Below are positions 1 to 15,000 of a stretch of 64,000 nucleotides of DNA, piece after piece. The translations under genes were made by a program, and so were the position numbers. The notes beneath the pieces were generated by a model, which was not told the origin of the DNA, made no database searches, and worked only from the letters and a program-made list of their open reading frames with translations. Numbering within the stretch: position 1 is the first letter of the stretch; each line of letters opens with the position of its first letter. Source of the DNA: Xiphydria camelus. Taxonomy: Eukaryota; Arthropoda; Insecta; Hymenoptera; Xiphydriidae. The stretch spans positions 15,136,232 through 15,200,231 of the forward strand of contig OY783199.1 of NCBI GenBank assembly GCA_963678675.1, written 5' to 3'.

Positions 1-829
1 ATTAAGATAAGTATACGTCTCTCACAAAATTAAGAGTGCACTTTCATAAATTCGAGGTACGTTTGAATATTACCGTATCCGGAAATTAAGGAAACTTTTA
101 AGAATGTGATCGGAATTTTGTTGCCTTGGCCATTTCTCGCAGCGATATCAAAAAACACTATCGAAAGCACCATGAAATTTATAAAGTGGATGAAAATACT
201 AATTTTTCTCAATTTTCTAAGCCTCGAAACGATCGGCTTCGATATTCGCATCGCGCTATTTTTAATTTTGAAGACATATTACCGATATCGCGTTATTACT
301 TTCATCCCTGTCGTCCTCATCATCGCATTATTCATATCAGCGTCTACTCATCGAGACGTTCAACGGCGCGCGAAAGGCGCGCGGTTTCTCAACGAAACGC
401 CAAGCGCATCCCGGGAGAATGCACTATTGCTGCAGCTGCACGCCGCGGCACGAGAAGCCCGCCGCGAAGCGGCTCGAATTTATTGTCCGTACGGTGCGCA
501 GCGAGATAAGCGATGGGAACGCGCTCTCCGCGACTCGCGCTTTCGTTCGACTCCCAGACGCGGCGGAAGGTTGCACCGCGCGTCGCATCCCATCGCGGAT
601 CGAGTTCTCTCAACACTTTCACGCGACCGCGAGTCCGCCTCTCGGGAGCGCCGTCGGTATTACGAGATCGGGAAACCCCGAAGTCGTCCGCCGATCGTGG
701 CTTCGCCTCTGCTTCGCGGGGTCGTTTCGTTCCACTTCGAGCTCCGCTTCGACTTCCGGGGATATCTTCGGGGGGGCCGGAAAAAACGCGAGGTTTTTCC
801 TCCGGTCGCGCGGCGGTGGGAAGAGAAAA
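1..829. other. noncoding, CpG-rich from about 360
   Basis: The first 350 bases are AT-rich, and 360-800 is strongly CpG-rich. Overlapping open frames in several phases reflect base composition, and none shows a known motif. Confidence 0.4.
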
Positions 830-1505
830 TGCAGGCATATCGTACCGTGGAAATCATGGAGATCGTGAAAAAGTCATGGAATTTTTTTAAAACGTGAAAA
901 CTTCATGGAACTGTAGAAAAAAATGACTGATTTGATAAGATATACCGGGTGTTCTCAAACCTCTGACCCAGAGGAAAACCCTGTGTTCATTAAAAAAATT
1001 ACGGACACGATGCAATTGATTTTATTGAAATCCGTTAAGAATTTACGGAGAAATTAATTATTAAATAAGTAATTATTATTTTCAATTTATTCGGCATTGA
1101 TGACGTTATATCAAGGCTTATGAAGATAATGTTTATAATAACGAAAGCAATTGCGATTATTTTCATGAGCCTTGATATGACGTCATCAATGCCGAATAAA
1201 TTCAAAATAATAATTACTTTTTAATAGGTACTTAATTTCTCCGTAAATTCTTAACGGATTTCAATAAAATCAATTGCATTAGGTATGTCCGTAATTTTTT
1301 AATTGCCGGCTACGTTGAGAAGTACGGTCGGTGAACTTCGCTTTGATGCTCGCGAACGAGATCAATCGCAAAAAATAACGAGAATTACTACTGGTATCAT
1401 TGAAACGAAAATTTAATAATATTTCTATTTGAGCGGAAAATTTTGTCCAAACACTTTAAAAGTTATAGATGTGAACATGGAAAAATACAGAACTCTCGCC
1501 TGGAA
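830..1505. repeat. dispersed repeat F9, copy 1, interrupted
   Basis: Matches 28330-28660 at both ends (aaaaagtcatggaatttttt near 870; acactttaaaag and catggaaaaatacaga near 1450-1490). The middle is interrupted by a palindromic element at about 943-1303, which the other copy lacks. Confidence 0.7.
943..1303. mobile_element. palindromic MITE inside F9
   Basis: Arms from about 988 and 1303 are inverted copies (attaaaaaaattacggacac, then tgcaattgattttatt, ggcattgatgacgt), separated by roughly 50 bases. Left end tip gggtgttctcaaacc. No coding sequence. Confidence 0.75.
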
Positions 1506-3385
<1,880 letters not shown>

Positions 3386-4114
3386 ATTTTCCTTGTTCAA
3401 TGTCGAGGAAGAAAATTACAAATCAAAAGAACGATTTTCATTTCACCACGTGCATTTCCGCGTCTAATTTCTCCGTATTTACACGCATCAGCCATTACAT
3501 ATTCCCACGATGTCTGCACATACTCGCGGGGTCATACGCGAGGCGCTACATACGCGATCGTGATGAAAGTCCGCCGGTAATTGCCGACGTTGCATTCGCC
3601 TGCGTCTGCGGAATGGATCCAGCTTAATTTAGACGGGCGAAAGTCTGCGATCGACGTGCTGCGGATCGGAAATGAGCCGGAGGCACGTCGATCCGGCAAC
3701 GGGCCGCGGCGGAACGAGACATTGCTGGCGGTGCGCGTTGTTCGTATCGAGAAATCATTCGAATCCTTTTTTTTTACGATTCCTATTAGAGCGGTAGATG
3801 AATGCACGCTGGGATGCATATTGCCGGCTGCTCTCTCGGTGCAATTTCATTATCTCGGCGATCTTCGCCGGCGAACGATCGGTTTCTACAAATTTTCCTC
3901 GCGGCGGATTATTTCTTATCGCAGACACTGGAATTTGCATGAATTATCTTTGTTTCATGTACGATTTATAGCTGATTTAATTTATGTCATAGTTATTCTC
4001 GCTGCGATCTTTTTCTCTTTCTACATTCATTCGTACTCGTATATCGATACTTTTCTCTACGCTTTTATAATTATTAATCGATTAGCGCTCAAAGTCATTC
4101 TCAATTGCCAAACA
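3386..4114. other. noncoding
   Basis: No recognised gene. A 192-codon open frame at 3581-4159 has no motif I know, and its C-terminal part lies in the dispersed repeat. Confidence 0.4.
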
Positions 4115-4320
4115 ATTTTTGTACGCAGATATTCAGTTAATCGTTTCTGCAATGTTTAGAAATTGCTTTCAGAAGTTGTACTCTCTCTCTCTTTTTTTTA
4201 CAATAAGGCCTTTGGAGAAATTTTTTAAACCACGCAAAATTGCTTAATCTAATGTTTCAAACAAGAAATTGCTCGGCAAATAAAGTTGCCAACGAGTATT
4301 AATTCGTTAATTATTCAGTC
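4115..4320. repeat. dispersed repeat, copy 1
   Basis: Shares gcagatattca, ttaatcgttt, gcaatgttta and aataaagttgc blocks with 43900-44215 upstream of the P450 genes. Confidence 0.5.
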
Positions 4321-5548
4321 CAACGAATAATTTCTCCTTTTCACGCATTCTTTTCCTTCCAATCGAGAAACGAGCGTTCAAACGTCGTTCGCGCGTGCGC
4401 GCGCGGAAGGAAACGCTTAACGCCATTGAAGAAGCCTCGCCCAGGACTTCGAATTAACGTCCCGGGCTAATTAGCTGATCATTGGGGTTAAGTGCGCGGA
4501 GTTACGAGGGCCGGAAGTGCAACGTCTCGCCTTTAACGCCAAGACTCCGAAATAACACGCGTGATGCTGTCGCGTAACGCGCGTCATGTACCTACGTCCG
4601 TAAAAGGGGGAACGACGCCTTCCGCCTTTCTTTCGGTTTCTCCTTTCCTCGTGGACTATTTTCCAGCGAATTAGTCGATGGTGGATTTCTTCTTTTTTTT
4701 TTTTATAAAATGTGTGCGGCTGATGAATATATTTAAATAACGGTGAGATAAAGTTTTGAGGAAATAATATTGAAAGAGAATAATTGAAATTTGCAATGGA
4801 AATAATTTATTCTTATAAGAACACGTTGAAACTCTAATGAAAAATATGTCATTTAAAAAAAATAATAAGTCATTAAAACCCACAATTTTTGAAGTTAAGA
4901 TTGGACGAGAGCCCTGCCAAAGTTTGTCGTCCGATCGGTAGATTTCACCAAAAATGGTCGATGTAACATTTACTGCGCACACAGGTTTCTCCGTGAATCG
5001 TAAAATCACGAAGCGGAGAGATGTTGACAAACCGTAACCGCTTCTCACGCCGTAATATCGTCCCTTGCTCCGCGTATATTATGAGAATTATGAGATCCCG
5101 CGAACGCTTGATCCGCACACACGGAGTGTATAAATATTTTCACTCACATTTTTTCCCCGACTCCGAGTCGAGCAGCCGAGATCACGGGCCGTAAAACTAC
5201 TCGCGCATAATTAGCCGCGTCAAACTTCCGAGGTTTTTACATCTATATAGTACTTCCCTCTTTATATAGCGAAGCGCTTTAACGATTTGGACGCCGTTTG
5301 TGGTTATAACTTCGCGTTAATTTATGCATTCGCGTTAAATTGATCGGATAAAACTGTGAAGCCCCTTCGTCGGCGATTGCTCGCACGACGCTTTATCCCT
5401 CGTAATTAATGAGTTTCGTGGCTGCCTTCCATTGGCGCGGCGCAACCGATTCCAGCTGCATTTGATGGAAGACTGCCGTGAAATCGAATTACCGAGAAGT
5501 ACACAGCGTGTATGTATATCATATGAGTCTAAATTGACTCGTGAGGAA
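4321..5548. other. noncoding
   Basis: No exon, RNA gene or repeat family recognised. Confidence 0.35.
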
Positions 5549-5712
5549 AGAAATTTCGATCACTATTATCTCAATATTTATGAATTTTTGGGCTATAATG
5601 ATAAAGACTTTGGTTATTGAGGAAAACGTAATCTTCAAAAAACTATTATATAAATTCAGCCAAAATCTCATAAATAATGAGATAACAGTGATTAGAGTTC
5701 CTTTTATCTCAG
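5549..5712. mobile_element. MITE family F11, copy 1
   Basis: Inverted ends aagaaatttcgatcactatt / agtgattagagttcctttt around gaaaacgtaatcttcaaaaaa; the same plan recurs at 32938-33097. Confidence 0.7.
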
Positions 5713-7244
5713 CATACATCTATCATATGTATCAATGATTGCATGATTGAAGGAACAAGTAAATCAGTACGTTTTTGATTAGTTTTTGTTTTGTCGAGCT
5801 GTTGCAAAAGTATTGCCCCTTCGATAATACAACCATTAATACATAATACGTAGACGTATGCCAAGATTTACTTTGTATACATCTAAGCATATCTATAACA
5901 GATAGGAAGTAAAACAGGACTGACGTCGTTTCTCTCCAATCACAAGTTCACCGCACAATTTATATCACCTCGCAAGAATATGCAATCAATTTCGATTCGA
6001 TTTCTCGCTCGCGCTCCGGTCGCGCTTAAACGAGGCCGCGCAATCGCGCGATACGGCCGGACTCCAGAAATTTATGGGATCACGTTGCAGGCCCCGTGTG
6101 TTAGATCTTTAATTTCCTTGCTCAATCCCGGTCACCGACGCAGCACTGTGGCGAGTTGCACCTGCACACCTTTGCCGGCGTCGTCGTCGTCGTCGTCGTC
6201 TTATCTCGCCTAATCGCGACGAGCCGGTAATCGGTTAGCGGTACTATCCGTATCGTCGAGCGGCTCTCGCGCCGGACTTCGATATCGCTCCCTCTCCCTC
6301 TCTACCGCTGCTGCAGCTACGCTGCAATTTCCTCTTCCGCTCCGCCCTCCTCTAAACGAACCGCGGAACCGATCGCGGACTGCACGCGGCAAACTAGTTC
6401 GAAGATACCTATATCTGTATTCGCGGTTCAACGGCACAGGAAGTCGCGACGGTCTCTCAGAGACATTTTCTCCGCTCGTTTTTTTTCCCCTTCGAATCAG
6501 CAAGGGGCGACTCGAACGACCAGACGTCTCTCGCTCGGTACGTACGTGTGTAATTAAGAGCGCGCGCGCTTGTCTCTTTCGCCGCGCGCGCAACGCGGTG
6601 GTTATAATGGTTATATCGGCGGAAACTGTCGTGCGCACCGCGCGGCTCGAGTTGCGAGCAATCGCGGTATTAATCTGGAAATTGCCGACCCGAATCGGGC
6701 GCGCGGGTTAAGTGATTGCGATAGCGAGTAATTACAGAGGGAACAGTGCCTCGCGCGCGCGCGTACCGCAGAGAGGTACGCGAGGAAAGATAGCGTAGGC
6801 TGTGTGTCGTGTAGGACTGGAAGCGTGCCTCGAGTGGGAGATAATCGAGGGGAGAGAAGCGGCGGCGAAGGAGGGGAGGAAAGAAAGAAATTATCGGAGA
6901 AGCCCCACAGATTTCCTCGTTACGGAGATACGCGAGGGAATCACGATCGTTGGAATTTATCTCACCTCGGTGCTTCTGGATTGTATATGGATTTGTTTGC
7001 GATAAAAAGAGAATTATAAAATAATTCCATTGGATTTTAAGCGGTTAATCTGCGAGCTCGATTTAATTGCCGGGGAAAGCGATTGCGATTTAGATAGCGG
7101 TTCGATATCGGTAATTGCACAGCGTGTGTGAATTGTACGAGTGTCACGCTTCACTGCGCTGAATTAACTGCGATTGCGCTTGTATAACTGCAACGAAGTG
7201 CTGTTCGGATACGGAGATTAATGTGTTTGTAATAAAAAATTGAT
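5713..7244. other. noncoding, CpG-rich; short GTC microsatellite
   Basis: A run of seven GTC triplets at about 6179-6200 lies in CpG-rich DNA. No exon recognised. It could include ssh promoter or 5' exon sequence, but nothing supports that directly. Confidence 0.35.
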
Positions 7245-7520
7245 TTGGCAGTCCTAGCGAGACTAGGTTTTGCCGGGAACTTTTTGCTATCGTGACGGAA
7301 ATATTATACGTGGCAATAAACGATGTCCAATAATAGTAAATACAGCTAAAGTCAAAGTGAAATTTTTTTCGATGAAAATATTTGCCATCTAGAACATATT
7401 TTTATCATTATCGGACATGTCTTTTGCTGCCACGGATAATACTTTTGTCACGATGGCAAGAAAGTCTCAGGAAAATCTAGTTTCGTTAAAACTGCAAAAT
7501 AATTTCTCTCCGTGTCGTAT
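7245..7520. repeat. dispersed repeat F6, copy 1
   Basis: Shares gcgagactaggttttgccggg-like, aaaatatttg, cggacatgtctttt, tttttgtcacgatggcaa and ttcgttaaaactgc blocks with 26690-26985. Confidence 0.55.
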
Positions 7521-8864
7521 CTTCGGGTTTCCGTCTGCGATGTTAGATACAAGAGAAGAGTTATCGTTATTACGATTATATATAGACTATTCGACTAGAT
7601 TATTTAGAAATGTTAATATCGGGTTAAATCGACCTTCAAATTATCCGAAATAAAATCCAATTCTCGTATAACCACGCGAGAAAATCGTACTATCATCTCC
7701 AAAATCGATAACCGGGGAAGTATAACGAGGCGAGCGAAAACCAAGACGAAGTACTGGAATTGCCGATGGCGCAACTTCGCTTCCGGCCGCCCCGCGAGAT
7801 CGTTAATGATCTGTGGGTTTTTTTTCTGATCGGTGCAGCGGCGAGTGATAACGACGACGACGACGACGAAGAGTGCGAGTGTCCGCGACGGAGAAGGGTG
7901 TCTCCACTCGGGACGAGGCCGAAAAGGAAGCCGGGGAGAGTCGCGAGAGAGAGAGAGTTTCGATTTTTCTTTTTCCTCTTCGGAGAGCCAATAACTTTCT
8001 CCGATTTTTTTTTGCTCGGCACAAAAGACGCAGCGATATATCGACGATATTCGTACGGCGCGACAGTCGAGAGCCGCTTGCTTGTGTCGAACGATCGTGA
8101 GTAGACCGCGGATGCGTTATCAGCGCGACTCGAATACAAAATCGGATATGCCGCGTGGCAAGAGTTTCCCGTCTGTCGGGCCAGACGTTCGTCTATTGTT
8201 TTGAGTTGTTTGACCTCCTTGTCTGGCTTTGGGCGTTTCGGTGTCGTCATATGGATATATCGTATCGAATTATTCGTTATAAAAAGAAATGTAGACAGTC
8301 TGAATAATTTTGTTCTCAATTTCATTCCGGCGCCTATTCAATTCTGTTTCAAATTATTACAATTCCAGTAATAATGAGAAATATACGAGAACCCGATATC
8401 TACATCAGTAACTTATTATTCCATCATCAGTATAATTGTATATACACCTGTGATACTTTATCGCACCACAAAAAGCTGCAATATTTTATTACCATTCGGC
8501 AATACCGCATAACTGCTCGATCAACTTGATGACCAACAGTCAGGAAATTCTAGACGACCTGGAGTCGTTAGGCAATTTTATGGACCTCGTGGAAAAAAGT
8601 CCGGGGAAATTGAGTAATTTTCCAGGATTTCGGTACTTCGAGTCGACACTGCGAACTGAATATTGAAATCACGCAATTATGCGAACGGAAAGATCTACAG
8701 AGACTCATTGCAAAATCGTTGATATCTCGGCTTTTCTTCGCGATTTCCCAAACGAGCGAGGAATGAGAAACGGCAAAAACCAACTGCAATTTCGCGTTCG
8801 CGCGAATATTACACAAGCGCTTATCGAGACCTCGCTCAGGAACAATATCATCTTCCGGTTTCAG
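7521..8864. other. presumed ssh intron before exon A
   Basis: Ends at the exon A acceptor (8861-8864). No additional ssh exon recognised. A (GAC)n run lies at about 7851-7869. Confidence 0.4.
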
Positions 8865-9043
8865 GCTGTGAAGCTGGAGTCCGTTCATCCCGGCAGGACG
8901 CGATACCTGGTAGTGGTCTCCTGCACCGGTCGACAGGACGCCGAGGAGAGCTGTCTACTGGGCATCGACTGCCATGCCAAGGCAACCGTGGGCCTCGTCC
9001 TGAGGGTCCTGGCCGACACGGCGATCACTCTCGACGGCGACGG
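8865..9043 (+). CDS. ssh: ssh exon A (N-terminal SSH domain)
   Basis: Opens after a tttcag acceptor in phase 0 with AVKLES and ends with two bases of a Gly codon before gtacgc. The peptide carries RTRYLVVVS and ESCLLGIDC, which are typical of the SSH N-terminal domain. Family alignment predicts that the preceding exon ends with a peptide like LRPEDNIRL. I could not find such an exon in 1-8864. The reading frame stays open upstream of the acceptor to an ATG at 8679, but that upstream peptide does not resemble SSH. Confidence 0.93.
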
Positions 9044-12000
9044 GTACGCTTCGCCGCTGTCCTCCACGTTATCGTAGTTTTTACAAGGCTTTTCCGGGGT
9101 CCGAGCGCGCTATCTCGCCCCTCGAGTTTCTCCTTCCGGTCTGCGTATGCGTCTCGCGCGTACGTCGAGTCATCGGTGCACTCTCGCGCGTCGAGAGTAC
9201 CTGCGCACCTCTGTGTACATACGTCGCGCTGTACATCGGCGTTAATACCCGGCGTGCATCGGAGCGACGCGACGCACTTACTTACGGCAGGAAGTGACAG
9301 CGACGAATGGACGTATCGGTAGCCGGCGCTCTCGGACAGGATGTGGACCATTAATTTGCCGCGCTGCAAAAAACTGGCGGAATTGCATCTATCACTGGAT
9401 GCACGCGCGCGCGCGTTATGCAAGCCGTTAATGTGCATTTGCAGCGGCGGAGAGTCCGCGTCTAGCGTCGTTACGACACGCGATCCGCGTGATCGACGGT
9501 TGGATAAAAGCCGACGCCGAATCGCGTCCGAGGATCGAGAGAGGAGGTCGAAGCGGATCTGGATGAAGAGCTATACGGAGAAAAAAATAGCAATGGTCAC
9601 TCGGTCCGGACAGCGCTGGGTGAATTTAGCATCAGAAATGGTAACGAATAGGGGTGGATTGCTATAAGGACGCGAGCAAATTGTGTTCCAACAGCGATCG
9701 TCGCTATCGATATTCGATTTTATGTAGACGGAAAAGAAAACAGGAATTTTTCCGCCTCATATAGTAGCGCTGAGACTGGAGCTCATTTTCAAGAATCTGT
9801 ACAGAGGAAACTGTACTGCTGAAACATCTTTATTTACTGCTGTCAGCAGTATAATAGTACTCGAAAATGAGCTCGAATCTCAGCGCTACTGGATTAAGCG
9901 GTAAGAATTCCTGTTTTTTATTCAGCGTAAAAATTCCATCATCGCTATCGAGACAGCGATCGTCATTGTCCATGAAGTGACCATCGCTATTTTTTTCTCA
10001 GTGTTCACCGAAAGAAAAAGTGGTATATTCAATTAAATCCGCGTTTACAGGTGGGGGAATGCCGAATCAGTTGCTCCGACCGATAAATTTCGTTATAACG
10101 ATGAACGGCTGTTTGAAGGAAACAGGCTGTAGTCCATTCGAGTCAATTACTCGTATTAATCCAGTTAATAATTAAATCTGCATTCCCCTACCCATAAACG
10201 CCGATTTAGCGAAATCTGCCACATTTTTTTCTCAGCGCACAATTCGACATCCGCACGAACCGAGTCCGCCGGAGATGACGGCGGCGGCTGCAGCGAGCGG
10301 AGCAACGAAGAAAAGGAGAAAAAGCCGCGGAAGGGGAAGACGAGAGAAGAAAATGAGCGAGTGGCGGTCGACGGTTCGCGTTCCCGCAATGTCGACGACC
10401 CGCGCGGCTTTCTTTTGTCGTGCACGCGTGCGTGCGCCCGTCGCATACACTCGCGCGGATACACGGATCCGCCTATCGAGAGTCGGGGCGAACGCTGGAC
10501 TCTCCTCCGAGCGCGTAACGGGTGGCTCGAACTTACGGGGCCGGTCGAAACCCCGTCACCTCTGCTCCATTTCGAGTCCCGTTCTTCGGCGAAGCATCGC
10601 CCGAATCGGCGGGCCGCGATCGTCGAACGAGCGCTTCGAATTACGGCAATTTGCGAGGCGCGCGAATTCGCTCCACACGCGTGTAAGACGGTTTTACATA
10701 ATACGCGATTAACCGCGGCGCGAGTAACTGGACGCTCGGTGTCGTAACCGCGTTACCGTTGCGCTTAACTGTAGGACCACCGCGCTGTTCGCTCGGTCGT
10801 CACTCGGACACGATCATCGGCGCGGACCGATTACCGAGTGTACCGTTCCGGCGAGGTTCGTCCGCGGCGAAAATGCACGGCGCTTTCGACGTTCGAGCGC
10901 GACGGGTTTCTGCGGTTTTGCGGCGAGATCGTCTCGGCGGAAAGACGTTTTTCACTAAGTAAGGCGCGTCCTGATGACGTTTCGATCGGGCAGCGCCTCC
11001 CCCCGCGCGCCTTTTCTTCGGGGCTTCGACTCTGTAAGGCCCGTTTGTTGAATGTAAGTTCAAGGCTGGTTCAGCTTGAACTTACATTGAACAAGTGGGC
11101 CTAAGTCGAGTCCGCAACGGTGCAACGACTGCAGGGAAGAAGGTGCGGCTTGAGTGGCACTGAAAAATAGGTAAACAAGAAGCGGCGAACCGCGCGCGCG
11201 CTCAGCGAGCGATAAATTAATCCCGCGGCCAATAAGAAGCTATACGCGCCATAAAGCGCGCATAATTGACGCGTCCTATCCTCCCGCTTCGTTTCTCAAA
11301 TCTCACTTGCGGTTTTTCTCTTTTCCTCCGTTGCAGGGGATTCAGCGTGAGCGTGTGCGGCCGCCAGCACATCTTCAAGCCGGTCTCCGTTCAGGCGATG
11401 TGGTGAGTTCTCTTTTTTGCACGACGCTCGTTCGTTGTACTTCGAACGAGATTCTCGCAATGCCGATTATAAATTGTACGTCGCTCCCGGGCGAAAGTAC
11501 ACTCGTGTCTGTTTCTGCTAAGCGCGCGAATAGACGCGGATGACGCGCGAAAGGCGATATATCCGCGACGGATCGTATCTGTCGCTTCGAAAATGAAATT
11601 GTCGAGATCGCAGTAGCTCGTGTTTCTGGTCAGTGTAGAGTGTCGGCTACCCGCTCGCGATTATCAGCTTGTTTTTGTTACTTTGCCGAAGCACCGAAGC
11701 TGCTTGTCAAGGCGTGTACTGCGTGCAGTATTTTTTGTTGCGTCAAATAAATACATTGTTAGCTTGCAAACGTGTATTTGTAGTATTAAGGAATTTTGGC
11801 GCACATTAATGTTACCATCTTTAAAATTTCGCAAAAATTGAGGTACCTTGAATTAAATTTTCGATCATCCCATTCGATGTATTTTTTTCGCGTTCATTTT
11901 AAAAATTACCGATTTATCGAAGAAACCTCATACAAAGCCCGAGTTGTCAACGATTTTTTAAGAAAAGAATTACTTCCTCTTGCATAAATTGCTGGTATTT

Positions 12001-15000
12001 CGTATTTCGTTTCGTGATATCGACCTGAAAACCATGCTTTTTGCAATGAGTGTAAACAATTACGTAAGACAGGGTGGTCGAGTGATCGATTCCCGAGATC
12101 TCGATTTTTGGCAAAATGTCAAGGCAAATTTCGAAAAAATGTCAATCCCTCGACGTTTTTTCCGTTTTTCGCAAAAATCGAAATCTCACGAATCGATTTC
12201 TCGACCTTGTGTATTTTTTTGCGCTAATTCCAAAAATCATAGATATGTTGACGAAATTTTAAAGGGACACCGAAATATCGGCGATTTTCCGAGGGAAAAA
12301 AATGTCTCACCTATATTTAATCGTCGATATTTTATATTTATTTTGGGATATCGATACGATAACCGTACTTTTCACGATTAGCGTACAAAAATAAACGAGA
12401 TACGACGGTCGAGCGATCGATTCAAGAGATTTCGATTTTTCGACTCGTGAGCTCCCGACTATTCTATTCGACGTATTTTTTTTCACGCTGATTCCAAACT
12501 CCGTATCTCTTACCTCGTACGATTTCTACATATCTATCTCGCTACACGCTCGTGCCGTCTCGAGCGATCGTTTTATTTACGCTTCTTCTCGTACGCGTAC
12601 CGCGCGTCTACGCGTCGCAGTACAGTACATCGCGCTTCGTAAGATGCCGGCGCGCGTGCGGTTGGTAAAGGACGATTTGACGAGGGAAGGAAGCGAGGAA
12701 GAAAGAAGGCAGGTACAGCATGAATAATGGAACGTATCGATAATGAGCTTGGTCAAGGCGCGGTTATCGTATCGAACTAATAACCGCGACTAATAGGTAA
12801 TGCCGTGCAATTATAACGGGTGGTTCTCGGCTCCCACGTGTGGCATTATTATACTTACACGCGAGAGAAGAAAGGATGACGCACACGTGTCGGAAACCCG
12901 CGCGACCCACGTGGACGAGCGCTCGCGGCTTTAATTATATGCCTGAATAAAACTGGCACCTATGGGTGCTCTTTAAATTTGGAGGTACGCGCGCACGTGT
13001 GTGTATCTTTTATACGGTTCGATACATCAGCGATGTATTCGATTTAGTTTTACAGCTTGTCCATAGCGGGTTTGGGATCTCCGAAAGATCTGAAATCGTC
13101 GTCATCGAGTCCGAACACATCGAGAGGCACGCGTCGAAGCGTTGCTCGCCTTATATGCGTCATCGAGCTCGGAGGCGTCCCGAGTTTGATCCGATGGCGA
13201 AGGTCGGTCGCGTCGAGTAGGAGTAGGAGTAGGTTGTCCCTTGTATATATCGTCCGATTCAATGTACCTGCGCGAGAAGATTATGGGTGACTTTTCGGAG
13301 CGTTTTAAATAGGGACAGTGACCTGTCACCTCCTCGCTCCTTCGGGATGTCTCGACTGCATAGGCATAAATCTGTATCGACTCTTCGGTAGTGAGAGAAA
13401 TAGTTGCTGGTGCCAAAAAAATATTTTCTTCAATGAAAAACATGATATAATTGCAGAACCGAGCCATGGTTTTCTTTGTACAAGAAAATATTTGACAGTG
13501 ATTCCTTTTTTCGCACATGAAACATTTCTCGTTCCAACGAAGGTACCCTTGAATCAAGAATACATACTCTTCGATCAAGAATCTGTCCTCTCTGAATCTA
13601 AATCAGTGAAAAGTCACTGAAATCCAGTCAATCGAAGGTTACCGAAATGACAGTAACCTTATATTTATTGGATCTCAGTGCCCGCACACTGATTCTTAGT
13701 TATTTTTACTGATTCGGATAAGGAGAATATCCTTAAAAATTTGTAAGGTCATATTATGTTCTTAATTCAATTCACATTTTTTCGACACTAGCAATTTTTT
13801 CTCTCAGTGTACCGCTGTTCCTTCAACCGTCGAAGATCGCATTGATCCTGAAGCGCTCCTGCCGCAAAGGAAGGAAGATGAGAACGATAAGAAACGAAAA
13901 AAAGTCGAAACGTTGGCGCGCGCCGCGCGGTTAATTAAACCGAGACTCCATTGTATTTCGTGCGCTGTACCTGGCAGGCGCGTCTTCCGCCTCTCGTTCA
14001 ACGAGGCTCGATTTTTCGGAGAGGGTGAAAACCGTCCGCCCACGCGCCCGACCTGTATCGCGTTACAATTACCGTCGATTCGCCCGACGTTTTCTCCACT
14101 TTCTTACGGCGGATACTCGACGCACGCTCCGCGCCGAGGATGACTAATCTCTTTCGAGTCGCCGCGCGACAGGAGTTGAGGAGAAAAAAGAATAAGGAAC
14201 GACCCGTCACGGCGAGAGCTCGCTCCTCGTTTGTCAGGACATACCCCGACCTATCTTTCTCGAGTCCCGGCGACCGTTGATGCGGTTTAACCGTCGTCGA
14301 TATCCCGTCGATCGGACCGGGGTTCGAAGTGCACCGGTCGGGGGGATATCGAAAAATGAGAGGGAAGAGACGAGAGTCCGCCGGCTTCATCCGTAGCGGA
14401 CGAGGCGTTTCGACGCGACATTGGATCTATTCTTAACGAATCGTTTTGTAGACGCAGTTTCAATATTAGAGCGGCGTCCTTCGGCGAGACTGAATATTTA
14501 TCTCTTGTTTGTGCTCTACTTACTTAGATCATAATTAGATTTAACTTCTTTTTTTCCATTATTTTTGTTTATTTGCCTTCTTTCAGCCTCTTTTCATTAT
14601 TGTTATTCCTCTTTCGAGCTTTGAATAACGTCTTAGGTTCTGTGCGCGATAAACGAATGTTTATCTTTTGCTCGTACTCTGCTTACTTAGATTATAATTA
14701 GATTTAACTTCTTTTTTTTTCCATTATTTTTGTTTACTCGCTTTGCCTCCATTCTTTTTCATTGTCGTCATTCGTCTTCCGAACTTTGAATAATTTGAAT
14801 GTCTCAGGGTCTATGCACAATGAAGGAACAGGGAAGAGAAATAAGGAACAGCGATTCACGTACGCTACGCATAAGTACGTATGTTTTTAGCGTATGTGAA
14901 GCGCTCTTTCTTATTCCTGTTATCTGTGCTCGTATTGTGCGTGAAGTAAAAGTACCTACCAATGCCCGGAAACGTCCCAATATCCAGACATATCAACGTC

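Larger units (their letters stand above)
9044..11336 (+). other. ssh intron A-B
   Basis: Holds a nested MITE pair (9576-10003 with F1 inside), an F4 copy (10005-10240) and a short perfect hairpin (11047-11092). The rest is CpG-rich with no exon. Confidence 0.8.

Noticed and set aside
106..897. 263-codon open frame at the window start
   Set aside because: Runs from AT-rich into CpG-rich DNA with three other overlapping frames open at the same place; composition effect, no known motif.
8679..8864. Extending ssh exon A upstream to the in-frame ATG at 8679
   Set aside because: The added peptide does not resemble the SSH N-terminus and a good acceptor precedes AVKLES.
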